32,436 nt of DNA, from the NCBI GenBank assembly GCA_024697285.1, contig JAILFY010000139.1, positions 1-32,436 of the forward strand, in the 5' to 3' direction. The notes under the pieces are model-generated. The model searched no databases and had not been told where the DNA came from. It saw only the letters and a list, made by a program, of their open reading frames with translations. This DNA comes from Bacteroidaceae bacterium. Its GTDB lineage: Bacteria > Bacteroidota > Bacteroidia > Bacteroidales > Bacteroidaceae. The translations under genes were made by a program, and so were the position numbers. Position 1 is the stretch's first letter. Each line of letters begins with the position of its first letter. Positions 1 through 7,741 of the stretch are shown in pieces.

Positions 1-323
1 TTGCATCTACGCGCTTAACGTCGAGAGCTGCGGCTAAGCAAGCTTGCCTTGCTCTCTCTGAGCGCTGTGAAGTCAGCTCGAAAACAACACTCAGTTGTTT
101 CCGTCGCAGCCATCTCTGAGCGCTGTGAAGTCAGCTCGAAAACAACACTCAGTTGTTTCCGTCGCTGCCACCCCCGAGGGGGGAGGACTGGTAGTGGCCC
201 CCCTCTAACTCTCCCGAGGGGAGGACTGGGCTGCGCGGAAGGATGGGGAAGGCTGGGCTGCGCGGAAGGAGATGGCTGGGTTGCGCGGAAGGAGAGGGAG
301 GATAAAAGGAGGGGGAGAGAGGA
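1..323. repeat. Intergenic region with a 58-bp tandem duplication and GC-rich short repeats
   Basis: No convincing gene is seen in these 323 bases downstream of prfA. Bases 55-112 and 113-170 are two copies of a 58-bp unit differing at one visible position. Each copy contains a small inverted repeat, AAACAAC, five bases, GTTGTTT. Around 171-230 a C-run/GAGG/G-run palindrome followed by AGGACTGG occurs twice. Between 226 and 300 a 23-27-bp unit built on CTGCGCGGAAGGA occurs three times (anchors at 231, 258 and 281). A short open frame crosses the repeats on the plus strand but has no family resemblance and is treated as non-coding. Confidence 0.75.
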
Positions 324-1439
324 TTAGAGAGCGGATTCCTTGAGGCGTTCGGCGTTTTCGGCTACTGTGAGGCGGTCTATGCATTCCTGGATGTCGCCGT
401 CCATGAAAGCAGAGAGATTGTAGATGGTGTAGCCGATGCGGTGGTCGGTGATGCGTCCCTGGGGATAGTTGTAGGTGCGAATTTTGGCGGAGCGGTCACC
501 AGTGCTGACCATCGTCTTGCGGCGGGCCGCTATGTCGTCGATGTATTTCTGGTGCTCCTTATCATATATAAAGGTACGCAGGCGCGCGAGAGCCCGTTCT
601 TTGTTCTTGGGTTGGTCTCGAGTCTCGGTACACTCGATGAGTATCTCCTCAGTCTCGCCCGTGTTGGGGTTGGTCCACATGTAGCGAGCGCGCACGCCTG
701 ATTCCACTTTGTTCACGTTCTGTCCGCCAGCACCCTGGCTCCGGAAGGTGTCCCACTTGATGGCACCCTCGTTGATCTCCACGTCGAACTCCTCAGCTTC
801 GGGGAGTACGGCAACGGTGGCGGCGCTGGTGTGCACGCGACCTTGGGTCTCGGTCACGGGCACTCGCTGTACGCGGTGGACGCCGCTCTCATATTTCATC
901 GTGCCATAGACTTTCTCTCCGGTCACGGAGAAGATGATTTCCTTATATCCACCGGCAGCACCTTCCGTGAAACTGGAGATTGCTATCTTCCAACCTTTTG
1001 TCTCGCAGTACTTGGAATACATGCGGAAGAGGTCGCCGGCAAAGAGGGCTGCCTCGTCGCCGCCTGTGCCACCACGTATCTCCATGATGACGTTCTTGTC
1101 GTCCTCGGGGTCTGCAGGAATCAGCAGCAGTTTTATCTCTTCCTCCAGCTGGGGCACGCGCTCCTGTGCGGAGCTGAGTTCCTCGCGCGCCATCTCCTTC
1201 ATCTCGGCGTCGTCTTCTGTGGTCAGCATTTCTTTGGCCTCATCGATGGTGGTGAGGGTCTGAATGTATTCGGCGCGTTTCTTCACGATGGCGCCGAGGT
1301 CCTTGTATTCCTTGGTGAGTTTGACATATCGGCGCTGATCAGCAATCACGGCGGGGTCAGTGATGAGCGTTCCCACTTCTTCGTAGCGGCTCACCAAACC
1401 TTCCAGGCGGTCCAGTAGTTCGTTGTTCTCTATGACCAT
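324..1439 (-). CDS. prfA: Peptide chain release factor 1 (RF1)
   Basis: RF1 recognises UAA and UAG stop codons in the ribosomal A site and triggers hydrolysis of the peptidyl-tRNA. The 371-residue protein has the catalytic GGQ motif at residues 238-240 within RSQGAGGQNVNK, and a PVT tripeptide at 194-196 where RF1 carries its PxT stop-codon recognition motif. RF2 would have SPF there, so this is RF1. The length is typical (about 355-370). The open frame continues upstream through a tRNA gene, so the start is placed at the ATG at 1439 (MVIENNELLDRLEG), which matches the family N-terminus. A terminator-like hairpin lies 56 bases upstream; just after it TTCCTTTG resembles a -7 box and may be the prfA promoter. 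Confidence 0.96.
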   Translation of the reverse strand: MVIENNELLDRLEGLVSRYEEVGTLITDPAVIADQRRYVKLTKEYKDLGAIVKKRAEYIQTLTTIDEAKEMLTTEDDAEMKEMAREELSSAQERVPQLEEEIKLLLIPADPEDDKNVIMEIRGGTGGDEAALFAGDLFRMYSKYCETKGWKIAISSFTEGAAGGYKEIIFSVTGEKVYGTMKYESGVHRVQRVPVTETQGRVHTSAATVAVLPEAEEFDVEINEGAIKWDTFRSQGAGGQNVNKVESGVRARYMWTNPNTGETEEILIECTETRDQPKNKERALARLRTFIYDKEHQKYIDDIAARRKTMVSTGDRSAKIRTYNYPQGRITDHRIGYTIYNLSAFMDGDIQECIDRLTVAENAERLKESAL

Positions 1440-1495
1440 AATTTCAGTTTTGCTCTGTTGGATGAATGGTAATGTGATGGTGTTGGGCAAAGGAA

Positions 1496-1530
1496 AGAGG
1501 CGGACTTGCCATAATGGCCAGTCCGCCTCT
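1496..1530 (-). terminator. Perfect hairpin between tRNA-Val and prfA
   Basis: AGAGGCGGACT pairs perfectly with AGTCCGCCTCT, and the enclosed bases contain a further GCCAT/ATGGC pairing. Almost the whole 35-base element can fold into one long stem. On the minus strand the stem is followed by a T-rich stretch (TTTCCTTT), which suits rho-independent termination after the tRNA gene. The T run is interrupted, so efficiency is uncertain. Confidence 0.7.
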
Positions 1531-1538
1531 CGTAGTGG

Positions 1539-1616
1539 TGGTAGGAACGATCGGGCTCGAACCGATGACCTCTTCAATGTGACTGAAGCGCTCTGAACCA
1601 ACTGAGCTACGCTCCT
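1539..1616 (-). tRNA. tRNA-Val (anticodon CAC)
   Basis: The minus strand folds into a complete cloverleaf. The acceptor stem is AGGAGCG with CGTTCCT, the D stem GCTC/GAGC, the anticodon stem CTTCA/TGAAG with loop GTCACAT, the variable loop AGGTC, and the T stem ATCGG/CCGAT with loop TTCGAGC. The discriminator base is A and CCA is encoded. With T at position 33 the anticodon reads CAC, which decodes the valine codon GUG. G at position 32 is less usual but does not disturb the fold. The gene lies between purM and prfA and has its own promoter and terminator-like hairpin. Confidence 0.93.
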
Positions 1617-1637
1617 ATCCTTTTTGGTTTGCGGGTG

Positions 1638-1668
1638 CAAAGGTACAACATTCTTTTGAAACAGCCAA
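1638..1668 (-). promoter_or_regulatory. Bacteroidetes-type promoter of tRNA-Val
   Basis: On the minus strand TACCTTTG (1645-1638) matches the Bacteroidetes -7 consensus TAnnTTTG. A TTG core (1668-1666) lies 20 bases upstream in the -33 position. The -7 box is 21 bases upstream of the tRNA 5' end. Confidence 0.7.
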
Positions 1669-1725
1669 CGAAAATGGAATATTTTTTTATTTATTCCTTA
1701 TTTTCGTAGTCAGGAGGCCTCCAAG

Positions 1726-2895
1726 TCAGTAGTTGAACTCGCCAAATTCGCTGCGGATGGTGAGGCTGCGAGGTCCTTCTTCGATGTGTCCCACTACCTG
1801 AGCATCGATATTAAAGCTCTTGGAGATGGCGATGACCTTCTCTGCATCTTCGGGACTGACGTAGACCTCGAGACGGTGGCCGCAGTTGAAAACCTTGTAC
1901 ATCTCGCTCCAGTCTGCTCCGCTCTCCTGGGCAATAATGCGAAAGAGGGGGGGGACGGAAAACATATTGTCCTTGATGACACGGCAGTTATCGCCCACGA
2001 AGTGGAGGACTTTCGTTTGGGCACCGCCGGTGCAATGTACCATTCCGTGGATGTGGGGACGCAGTTGGTCGAGCAGGACCTTGACGACGGGGGCGTAGGT
2101 GCGGGTGGGGGAGAGGACGAGCTGTCCGGCGCCCACAGGAGCGCCCTCCACCTCAGTGTCGAACCTATAGTGCCCACTATATACCAGTTCCTCTGGCACC
2201 GCCTTGTCGTAGGTCTCGGGGTATTTCTCGGCCAGGTACTTGCTGAAGACGTCGTGGCGGGCGCTGGTGAGTCCGTTGCTGCCCATTCCTCCGTTGTAGG
2301 ACTTCTCGTAGGTGGCTTGTCCGAAACTGGCGAGGCCTACGATGACGTCGCCAGGACGGATATTGGCGTTGTCGATGACGTCGGCACGACGCATGCGGCA
2401 GGTGACGGTGCTATCGACGATGATGGTTCTGACGAGGTCGCCCACGTCGGCTGTCTCGCCGCCAGTGGCGTAGATGCCGATGCCCATCTCGCGCAGCTCT
2501 GCCAGCAACTCATCGGTGCCATTGATGATGGCAGAGATGACTTCGCCAGGGATGAGCATCTTGTTGCGCCCGATGGTGGAGGAGACGAGGATGTTGTCCA
2601 CGGCTCCCACGCAGAGCAGGTCGTCGGTGTTCATGATCAGGGCGTCCTGTGCGATGCCTTTCCACACGGAGAGATCGCCTGTCTCGCGCCAATACGCATA
2701 AGCGAGGCTGCTCTTAGTGCCGGCGCCGTCGGCGTGCATGATATTGCAGTAGTCGGGGTCGCCTCCGAGGATGTCTGGGATAATCTTGCAGAAGGCCTGT
2801 GGGAAGATACCTTTGTCGATGTTCTTAATGGCGGCGTGGACGTCCTCCTTGGCGGCAGAGACGCCGCGCGCCATGTAGCGTTGTTTGTTGTCCAT
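1726..2895 (-). CDS. purM: Phosphoribosylformylglycinamidine cyclo-ligase (AIR synthase)
   Basis: PurM closes the imidazole ring in de novo purine synthesis, using ATP to convert FGAM to AIR in the cytosol. The 389-residue protein shows the ATP-grasp-unrelated PurM fold signatures HADGAGTKSSLAY (about residues 54-66), NTDDLLCVGA (89-98) and ATGGETADVGD (about 143-153), and a C-terminal half with FNCGHRLEV. It is longer than the roughly 345-residue enterobacterial enzyme, as in other Bacteroidetes. It starts 25 bases downstream of the lemA stop with no obvious promoter between, so it is probably transcribed with lemA or from a promoter inside lemA. purC lies 3.7 kb away on the same strand, but the purine genes are not contiguous. 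Confidence 0.95.
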   Translation of the reverse strand: MDNKQRYMARGVSAAKEDVHAAIKNIDKGIFPQAFCKIIPDILGGDPDYCNIMHADGAGTKSSLAYAYWRETGDLSVWKGIAQDALIMNTDDLLCVGAVDNILVSSTIGRNKMLIPGEVISAIINGTDELLAELREMGIGIYATGGETADVGDLVRTIIVDSTVTCRMRRADVIDNANIRPGDVIVGLASFGQATYEKSYNGGMGSNGLTSARHDVFSKYLAEKYPETYDKAVPEELVYSGHYRFDTEVEGAPVGAGQLVLSPTRTYAPVVKVLLDQLRPHIHGMVHCTGGAQTKVLHFVGDNCRVIKDNMFSVPPLFRIIAQESGADWSEMYKVFNCGHRLEVYVSPEDAEKVIAISKSFNIDAQVVGHIEEGPRSLTIRSEFGEFNY

Positions 2896-2920
2896 AAGTA
2901 TTTTTCAGCACGGAAGGTTT

Positions 2921-3508
2921 TCAGAAACTCACCTCGGGAGCTTTCTCGGCACCGGCATCTGCCTTGAAGTTGCCTTTGACGCTGAAGCCAAAGAGGGAGG
3001 CAAAGATATTGCCAGGGAAGCGACGTACACTGACGTTATACTCCTGAGCGGCCACATTGAAGAGACGACGGGACTCGGCGATGCGATTCTCGGTGCCTTC
3101 GAGCTGAGCCTGCAGTTCGCTGAACTGTTCGTTGGCCTTCAGGTCGGGATAGTTCTCGGTAATGGCGAGCAGTCGGCCCAGAGCCTGACTCACCTCGCCC
3201 TGTGCAGCCTGATACTCAGCGAGCTTCTCGGGAGTGAGGTTAGTGGGATCTACGGTAACTTGGGTAGCTTTCGAGCGAGCTTCCACGACGGCCTGCAGCG
3301 TCTGGCTCTCGTGGGCGGCATAGCCTTTGACGGTGTTCACGAGGTTGGGGATGAGGTCGGCGCGACGTTGGTACTGGGTTTCTACGTCAGACCAGGCGCG
3401 AGAAACGTTTTCGTCCTGGGCGACCAAGCCATTGTAGGTGTTGCAGCCATAAAAGCCACAGAAAACAACAAGTACTGCCAGTACAAGGTAGATAGTGGAT
3501 TTTTTCAT
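2921..3508 (-). CDS. lemA: LemA family membrane protein
   Basis: LemA-family proteins are single-pass membrane proteins with an elongated helical domain outside the membrane; their biochemical role is not settled. The 195-residue protein has an N-terminal hydrophobic segment (about residues 5-22) followed by the family core with DENVSRAWSDVETQYQRR and RADLIPNLVNTVKGYAAHE, and a conserved C-terminal half with EYNVSVRRFPGNIFA. A cysteine at about residue 22 could be lipidated, but the flanking FYGC is a poor lipobox. The upstream neighbour is a TPM-domain protein. LemA and TPM proteins are commonly adjacent, which suggests a shared envelope function. The 294-base gap between them is filled with degenerate repeats. 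Confidence 0.93.
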   Translation of the reverse strand: MKKSTIYLVLAVLVVFCGFYGCNTYNGLVAQDENVSRAWSDVETQYQRRADLIPNLVNTVKGYAAHESQTLQAVVEARSKATQVTVDPTNLTPEKLAEYQAAQGEVSQALGRLLAITENYPDLKANEQFSELQAQLEGTENRIAESRRLFNVAAQEYNVSVRRFPGNIFASLFGFSVKGNFKADAGAEKAPEVSF

Positions 3509-3802
3509 TGTTGTAAGGGTTTTTTATTATAGTGGGTTTGTAATGATGTTATATCTATTGAGGTGGGAGGATTCGGAGAAAGTTTTCTTTTCTTGTTGTC
3601 CTTCATTATTGTGGGATGAAGGGGGAGAAAGTTACCTTTTCTTGTTTTCCAACTATTATTGTGGGATGATGAGGGTGAAGTTTCCTTTTTTCTTTTTCTT
3701 TTTCTCCTTCTATTATTGTGGATGAAGTGGAGTATAATCTTCTTTTTGTGGCTTTCTTTCTTTTGGGGAATGTTTAGGGGGCCAAAGGACATCCGTCTTT
3801 TA
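3509..3802. repeat. Degenerate T-rich tandem repeat between the TPM gene and lemA
   Basis: The phrase ATTATTGTGGGATGA recurs at 3605, 3655 and, slightly altered, 3712, giving a unit of about 50-57 bases with long pyrimidine runs (TTCTTTTTCTTTTTC and similar). A further degraded copy may lie around 3530-3580. No gene or clear terminator is seen. If TPM and lemA are cotranscribed, the message carries this purine-rich array on the transcribed strand. Confidence 0.65.
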
Positions 3803-4723
3803 TCAGAAACGTCCTCCAGCTCCACCTCCTCCGAAGCTGCCTCCTCCGAAACTGCCTCCGCTGAAGCCGCCTCCGAAGCCGCCTCCTCTGCCAAAGAAAC
3901 TGCCGCCCAGAGCTCCCCCTGCTGCCGCTCCGTTGCTGCCGCTGTGGAGGTCCTCGTCCCAATGGATTTCTTTCGTGAAATGGCAGTTGGTGCAGCGGTA
4001 GGTGTCGTGGTGGCTGCGAATTCCCAATCTGCGATTGGTGTCGGTGTAGCCCGATATCTTCTTCATCTTGTGCTGTTTGCAGCTGGGGCAATAGGACTTC
4101 TTGTAGTTCTCGTACCAGACGCCTAAGGCTACGAGGCCAATTCCGAACAGCATCATCAACACGAACACGATGAGGGCTGCCGTGTCGTCTTCACTCTCGA
4201 AATCCGAGGAACCCACCAGCGAGTCGTCGCCATCGACGTATTTCGTGATAGCTCGTACGGTGTTGAGCATTGCTTCGTCCCAGTCGCCCTCTCTCAGGGC
4301 GGGGAGCATCTGGTTGTTCTCTATTCGCTTGCAAATGGCATCTGGCAATGTGCCCTCGAGTCCGCGTCCGGTGAGGATGTAGTAGGCGCGGTCGCCCGTG
4401 GAGAGAAGGATGATGAGGCCGCTGTTCTGTTCCTTGTTACCAATCCCGTATTTGCGCCCCAGAGCCATGCTGAAATCGTAGGGGTCACCGCCTTCTATAC
4501 GTTCCACTACCGCCAGCAACGTCTGCACCCCATGTGCCGTCTCCATCGTTCCGAGCCAAAGGTTGAGGGAGTCCACGGTTTCTTGAGAGAGGATTCCATC
4601 GGGGTTGGAGACGTACTGCGTCTTGTCCTGCAAATAGGGAATAGGAAGGTCGTCGACGGAGTAGGTGGCGGCCTGCAAGCCAGTCACTAGCAGAAAGACA
4701 CAGAGGGATAATATTTTTTTCAT
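3803..4723 (-). CDS. TPM-domain (YgcG-like) membrane protein with zinc ribbon and Gly-rich tail
   Basis: A 306-residue envelope protein. A signal peptide (residues 1-19, ending LQAA) is followed by a TPM domain (about 35-165) with the family features VSNPDGILS, GIGNKEQNSGLIILLS and YYILTGRGLEGTLPD. A transmembrane helix lies at about 183-203. Next comes a putative zinc ribbon, with CPSC at 212-215 and CTNC at 244-247. The last 40 residues are a low-complexity tail of Gly, Ser, Phe and Arg. TPM domains are reported as phosphatase-like or as assembly and quality-control modules of membrane complexes; the substrate here is unknown. Gly-rich tails after the helix are typical of the YgcG group. 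lemA follows downstream on the same strand. No TAnnTTTG box is obvious upstream, where four 25-bp repeats lie instead. Confidence 0.88.
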   Translation of the reverse strand: MKKILSLCVFLLVTGLQAATYSVDDLPIPYLQDKTQYVSNPDGILSQETVDSLNLWLGTMETAHGVQTLLAVVERIEGGDPYDFSMALGRKYGIGNKEQNSGLIILLSTGDRAYYILTGRGLEGTLPDAICKRIENNQMLPALREGDWDEAMLNTVRAITKYVDGDDSLVGSSDFESEDDTAALIVFVLMMLFGIGLVALGVWYENYKKSYCPSCKQHKMKKISGYTDTNRRLGIRSHHDTYRCTNCHFTKEIHWDEDLHSGSNGAAAGGALGGSFFGRGGGFGGGFSGGSFGGGSFGGGGAGGRF

Positions 4724-4779
4724 AAGCCTTTTTCGTTTTCCGTTTATGCGTTTTTGGATGGTGGGGTGACCTCCTCTTC

Positions 4780-4876
4780 ACATTATTTAATAAGGTGTGG
4801 CCCGACATTCTAAAAGGTGTGGCACGACATTATATAATAAGGTGTGGCCCGACATTATTTAATAAGGTGTGGCCCG
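4780..4876. repeat. Four tandem 25-bp repeats upstream of the TPM gene
   Basis: Four contiguous copies lie at 4780-4804, 4805-4826 (shortened to 22 bp, two changes), 4827-4851 and 4852-4876. Each is an AT-rich part (ACATTATTTAATAA) followed by GGTGTGGCCCG. The array lies between the aroE stop and the TPM start, about 57 bases upstream of the latter, so it could be read as tandem protein-binding sites or as a minisatellite. The remaining bases up to 4951 show no gene. Confidence 0.85.
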
Positions 4877-4951
4877 ACAAGGTTCTTCGCCCGAGGAGCA
4901 GATGAGGTTGGTTCTTGGTCTCTCGGGCAGAGAAGAGCGCCCCATCCGCCC

Positions 4952-5698
4952 TCACTCCTTGCCGTTCCAGAACTCCCAGCTGGCGAGTGCCTGCAGGTGC
5001 AACATCTCAAGTCCTCCCTTGATGGTGGCACCGAATCGGCGTCCTTGTTTCAGGAAGAGAGTTAGTTCGGGGTTGTAAACGAGGTCGTAGAGCAGGTGGC
5101 GCGGGGAGAGGGCGGCATAAGCCAAGGTGGGTGCGACGTCCTCTTTGGGGTACATCCCCACTGGCGAACAGTTGACGATGATTGTATATTCGCTCAGAAC
5201 GGCGGGGGTGAGCGAGGAGTAGGTGAAGTGTCCCTCGCGAGGGGTGCGACTGACGTAGCGCCATTCTATCCCGAGCTGTTGGAGGCCGTGGCAGATGGCG
5301 CGGGAAGCACCGCCAGTGCCCAGCACGAGGGCCTTACGATGATGGGAGCGTAGCAGCGGGCGCAAGCTCTGGGTGAAGCCGATGATGTCGGAGTTGAAAC
5401 CTTTGAGACAGCGTCGGCCATTCTTTTCTCCTACGCGAATCACGTTCACTGCCCCTATGGCGCGTGCCTCGTCGCTGAGCTCGTCGAGCAGAGGTATTAC
5501 TGCTTGTTTGTGGGGAATTGTCACATTGAGTCCTCGCAGGTTAGGGTGCTCATCGAGTACCTGCAGGAGCATCTCTGCCCGAGGCAACTCGAAGTTGAGG
5601 TAGACCGCATCCAGGTGCTCCTGCGCGAATTTCTCTGTGAAGAAGGCGCGAGAGAAGGAGTGACCGAGGGGATAGCCTAAAAGACCATATTCTTGCAT
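4952..5698 (-). CDS. aroE: Shikimate dehydrogenase
   Basis: AroE reduces 3-dehydroshikimate to shikimate with NADPH, the fourth step of chorismate synthesis. The 248-residue protein has the substrate-binding SFS (residues 14-16, in GYPLGHSFSR), NVTIPHKQ with the catalytic lysine at 64, GAVN, FNSDIIGF with the catalytic aspartate at 104, and a nucleotide-binding loop VLGTGGASRAI (about 125-135). The C-terminus carries DLVYNPE and KGGLEMLHLQA, which contains the conserved glutamine. It is slightly shorter than the E. coli enzyme (272), as is usual in Bacteroidetes. It lies 102 bases downstream of menG on the same strand. Confidence 0.96.
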   Translation of the reverse strand: MQEYGLLGYPLGHSFSRAFFTEKFAQEHLDAVYLNFELPRAEMLLQVLDEHPNLRGLNVTIPHKQAVIPLLDELSDEARAIGAVNVIRVGEKNGRRCLKGFNSDIIGFTQSLRPLLRSHHRKALVLGTGGASRAICHGLQQLGIEWRYVSRTPREGHFTYSSLTPAVLSEYTIIVNCSPVGMYPKEDVAPTLAYAALSPRHLLYDLVYNPELTLFLKQGRRFGATIKGGLEMLHLQALASWEFWNGKE

Positions 5699-5800
5699 CG
5701 TTTGCTTGTTGAAGGGTTGGAGGGTGAGTGGTTGCTTGGCAACCTTTTCTTGGCTATAGTGATGACCTCGCCGGTGGCTACGGCACTGAATAAGTGGCGG

Positions 5801-6538
5801 TTATTTCGTGGCCAAATACATGGTGCTGAGTCCGAAGGTGAAGCGCCGGAACTGCACGTCGGAGAAGCCGGCTTGCAGCAGTCGGGGTTTCAGTTCCTCG
5901 GCTTGTGGGAAAGCCGCCATGGATTGTGGCAGATAGGTGTAGGCGCTGTCGTCGTGGCTGATGAGGCGGCCGAGGAAGGGCATTACTGTGTGGGCATAGA
6001 AGTTGAACAGCTGCTTCATCGGGAAGCGAGGAGGTGTGGTGAGCTCCACCAGCATCAGATGTCCTCCGGGATGGAGCACCCGGCACATTTCTTGCAGTCC
6101 TGCCTGGAGGTCGTCGAAGTTGCGTGCCCCGTAGGCGATGGTGATGGCGTCGAACGTGTCGTCGGGGAAGGAGAGGCAGGTGCAGTCGTCCTTCTGGAAC
6201 GAGATGATGTTCTCCAGTCCGGCTTCCTTCACCTTCCGGAGTCCCACTTCCATCATCCCCTCACTGATATCGGCTCCGATGATCTGTCTGGGCTTCAGGC
6301 GACGAGCAGCCAAGATGGCGAAGTCGCCAGTGCCTGTGGCAATGTCGAGTATCTTCTGGGGCGCAAAAGGTTTCAGCGAGTCGATGGCTGTGCGCCGCCA
6401 ATGCCGGTCGATGCCGAGGGAGAGGGAGTGGTTGAGGCGGTCGTAGGTGGGGGCAATGTGGTTGAACATCTCCACCACTTGTTGGCGCTTAGTCCCTTCA
6501 GAGGAGGGATATGGAGTGATGTTTTCTTGCTGATTCAT
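5801..6538 (-). CDS. menG: Demethylmenaquinone methyltransferase (MenG/UbiE family)
   Basis: This enzyme transfers a methyl group from S-adenosylmethionine to demethylmenaquinone, the last step of menaquinone synthesis at the inner face of the membrane. The 245-residue protein has the N-terminal family segment [22 protein letters not shown] motif I (DIATGTGDF, residues 65-73), GADISEGMM, and the UbiE signature around [14 protein letters not shown] followed by [17 protein letters not shown]. Bacteroidales use menaquinone only, so menG is the preferred symbol (also called ubiE). The start at 6538 is supported by conservation of the N-terminus. Oddly, a strong hairpin ends only seven bases upstream of the start codon. 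Confidence 0.94.
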   Translation of the reverse strand: MNQQENITPYPSSEGTKRQQVVEMFNHIAPTYDRLNHSLSLGIDRHWRRTAIDSLKPFAPQKILDIATGTGDFAILAARRLKPRQIIGADISEGMMEVGLRKVKEAGLENIISFQKDDCTCLSFPDDTFDAITIAYGARNFDDLQAGLQEMCRVLHPGGHLMLVELTTPPRFPMKQLFNFYAHTVMPFLGRLISHDDSAYTYLPQSMAAFPQAEELKPRLLQAGFSDVQFRRFTFGLSTMYLATK

Positions 6539-6545
6539 GAGCAGA

Positions 6546-6577
6546 AAGGGGGCTCTGCCGCAAGGCCGAGCCCCCTT
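6546..6577 (-). terminator. Strong hairpin between purC and menG
   Basis: AAGGGGGCTC pairs with GAGCCCCCTT, and inside it GCC/GGC closes a four-base loop. On the minus strand it begins 9 bases after the purC stop and is followed by TCT, so it resembles a purC terminator with a weak T tract. It ends seven bases before the menG ATG, so it could also act on menG expression. Confidence 0.75.
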
Positions 6578-6586
6578 CGGTGTATC

Positions 6587-7537
6587 TTATTTCTGAGCGG
6601 CGAGCCAGTTGTTCACATTCTTCTCTATGCGAGCAGCCACATCAGCCTTGCTCTCGGCCTTCTCGAATTTCTCGCCCACGATATGTTCGTAGAGCTCGAT
6701 ATAGCGGTCGCTGATGCTCTCGACGAAAGCGTCAGTAAGTTCCGGCATCACGTCGCCGGGACGGTTCATGAAGTTGTGGTCTATGAGCCACTGGCGCACG
6801 AACTCTTTGGAGAGCTGGCGCTGGGGCTCGCCATTGGCGAATTTCTCCTCGTAGCCTTCGGCATAGAAGTAGCGGCTGCTGTCGGGCGTGTGGATTTCGT
6901 CGATGAGGATGACCTTGCCGTCGCGCTTTCCAAACTCATATTTCGTGTCCACGAGGATGAGGCCTTTTTTGGCAGCTATCTCGGTGCCGCGCTGGAAGAG
7001 AGCCTTCGTGTAGCCTTCCATAACCTCATAGTCCTCGGCGCTTACGAGCCCCTGAGCGATGATCTCCTCCTTGGAGATATTCTCGTCGTGACCCTCGTCG
7101 GCCTTTGTCGTCGGGGTGATAATGGGCTCGGGGAAACGTTCGTTTTCGCGCATGCCATCGGGAAGTTTTACTCCGCAGAGCTCGCGGCAACCATTTTTAT
7201 ATTCGCGCCAGGCGGAGCCAGTGAGGTAGCCGCGGATAATCATCTCCACACGGAAACCTTCGGCTTTCAGTCCCACAGTGACCATGGGGTCGGGGGTGGC
7301 CAGTTTCCAGTTGGGGACGATATCTGCAGTGGCATCGAGGAAGGCGGCGGCTATCTGGTTCAGTACCTGACCTTTGAAGGGGATGCCTTTGGGCAACACT
7401 ACGTCGAAGGCGCTGATGCGGTCGGAGGCGACCATGACCATCAGGTCGTCATTGATGTCGTAAACATCACGTACTTTTCCGTGGTAAACGCTGCGTTGTC
7501 CTGGGAAGTTGAAATCTGTGCGGGTTAATGCTTTCAT
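6587..7537 (-). CDS. purC: Phosphoribosylaminoimidazole-succinocarboxamide synthase (SAICAR synthetase)
   Basis: PurC joins CAIR and aspartate with ATP to form SAICAR in purine synthesis. The 316-residue protein shows [12 protein letters not shown] near the N-terminus, [12 protein letters not shown] (about 38-49), the family segment [17 protein letters not shown] (about 130-146), [10 protein letters not shown], and the signature [12 protein letters not shown] (213-224). The open frame continues 11 codons upstream, but the start is placed at the ATG at 7537 ([14 protein letters not shown]) because the family begins there. It lies downstream of phoH on the same strand, separated by a 39-bp tandem repeat array, and is followed by a hairpin. 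Confidence 0.96.
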   Translation of the reverse strand: MKALTRTDFNFPGQRSVYHGKVRDVYDINDDLMVMVASDRISAFDVVLPKGIPFKGQVLNQIAAAFLDATADIVPNWKLATPDPMVTVGLKAEGFRVEMIIRGYLTGSAWREYKNGCRELCGVKLPDGMRENERFPEPIITPTTKADEGHDENISKEEIIAQGLVSAEDYEVMEGYTKALFQRGTEIAAKKGLILVDTKYEFGKRDGKVILIDEIHTPDSSRYFYAEGYEEKFANGEPQRQLSKEFVRQWLIDHNFMNRPGDVMPELTDAFVESISDRYIELYEHIVGEKFEKAESKADVAARIEKNVNNWLAAQK

Positions 7538-7609
7538 TGTTTTTGTATGTTTAGAGGTTTGTTGTTTCAAGTAGGTCTTGCTGCGGGAGAGGAACTCTGC
7601 GGCGGGAGT

Positions 7610-7741
7610 CGCGTCGGCAGGAGGGCAGACCTGTCCGGCTTGTTGTGCCGCGTCGGCAGGAGGGCAGACCTGTCTGGCTTGTTGTGCCGCGTCGGCAGAA
7701 GGGCAGACGAGTTAGGTTCGTTGTGCCGTGTCGGCCTGTAA
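7610..7741. repeat. 39-bp tandem repeat array running into the 3' end of phoH
   Basis: Copies start at 7610, 7649 and 7688, each 39 bp, built on CGCGTCGGCAG, AGGGCAGAC and TTGTTGTGC. The first two differ at one visible position. A truncated fourth copy (CGTGTCGGCC, 7727-7736) lies inside the phoH coding sequence, and the phoH stop codon (7712-7714) lies inside the third copy. The array fills most of the gap between phoH and purC. Confidence 0.88.

Noticed and set aside
49-327. 92-codon frame at the left edge
   Set aside because: It is composed of repeat units and low-complexity GC-rich sequence with no promoter and no recognisable domain.
1440-1640. N-terminal extension of prfA to 438 residues
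   Set aside because: The extension translates a complete tRNA gene and a terminator hairpin; the family starts at the ATG at 1439.
1786-2967. 393-codon open frame opposite purM
   Set aside because: It mirrors purM codons; purM has clear family motifs.
4780-4876. Replication origin iterons
   Set aside because: There is no replication initiator gene, and the setting is chromosomal housekeeping genes.
5693-7528. Long open frame on the plus strand opposite aroE, menG and purC
   Set aside because: It spans three well-recognised minus-strand genes and the gaps between them, has no family resemblance, and reflects the GC-biased third positions of the real genes.
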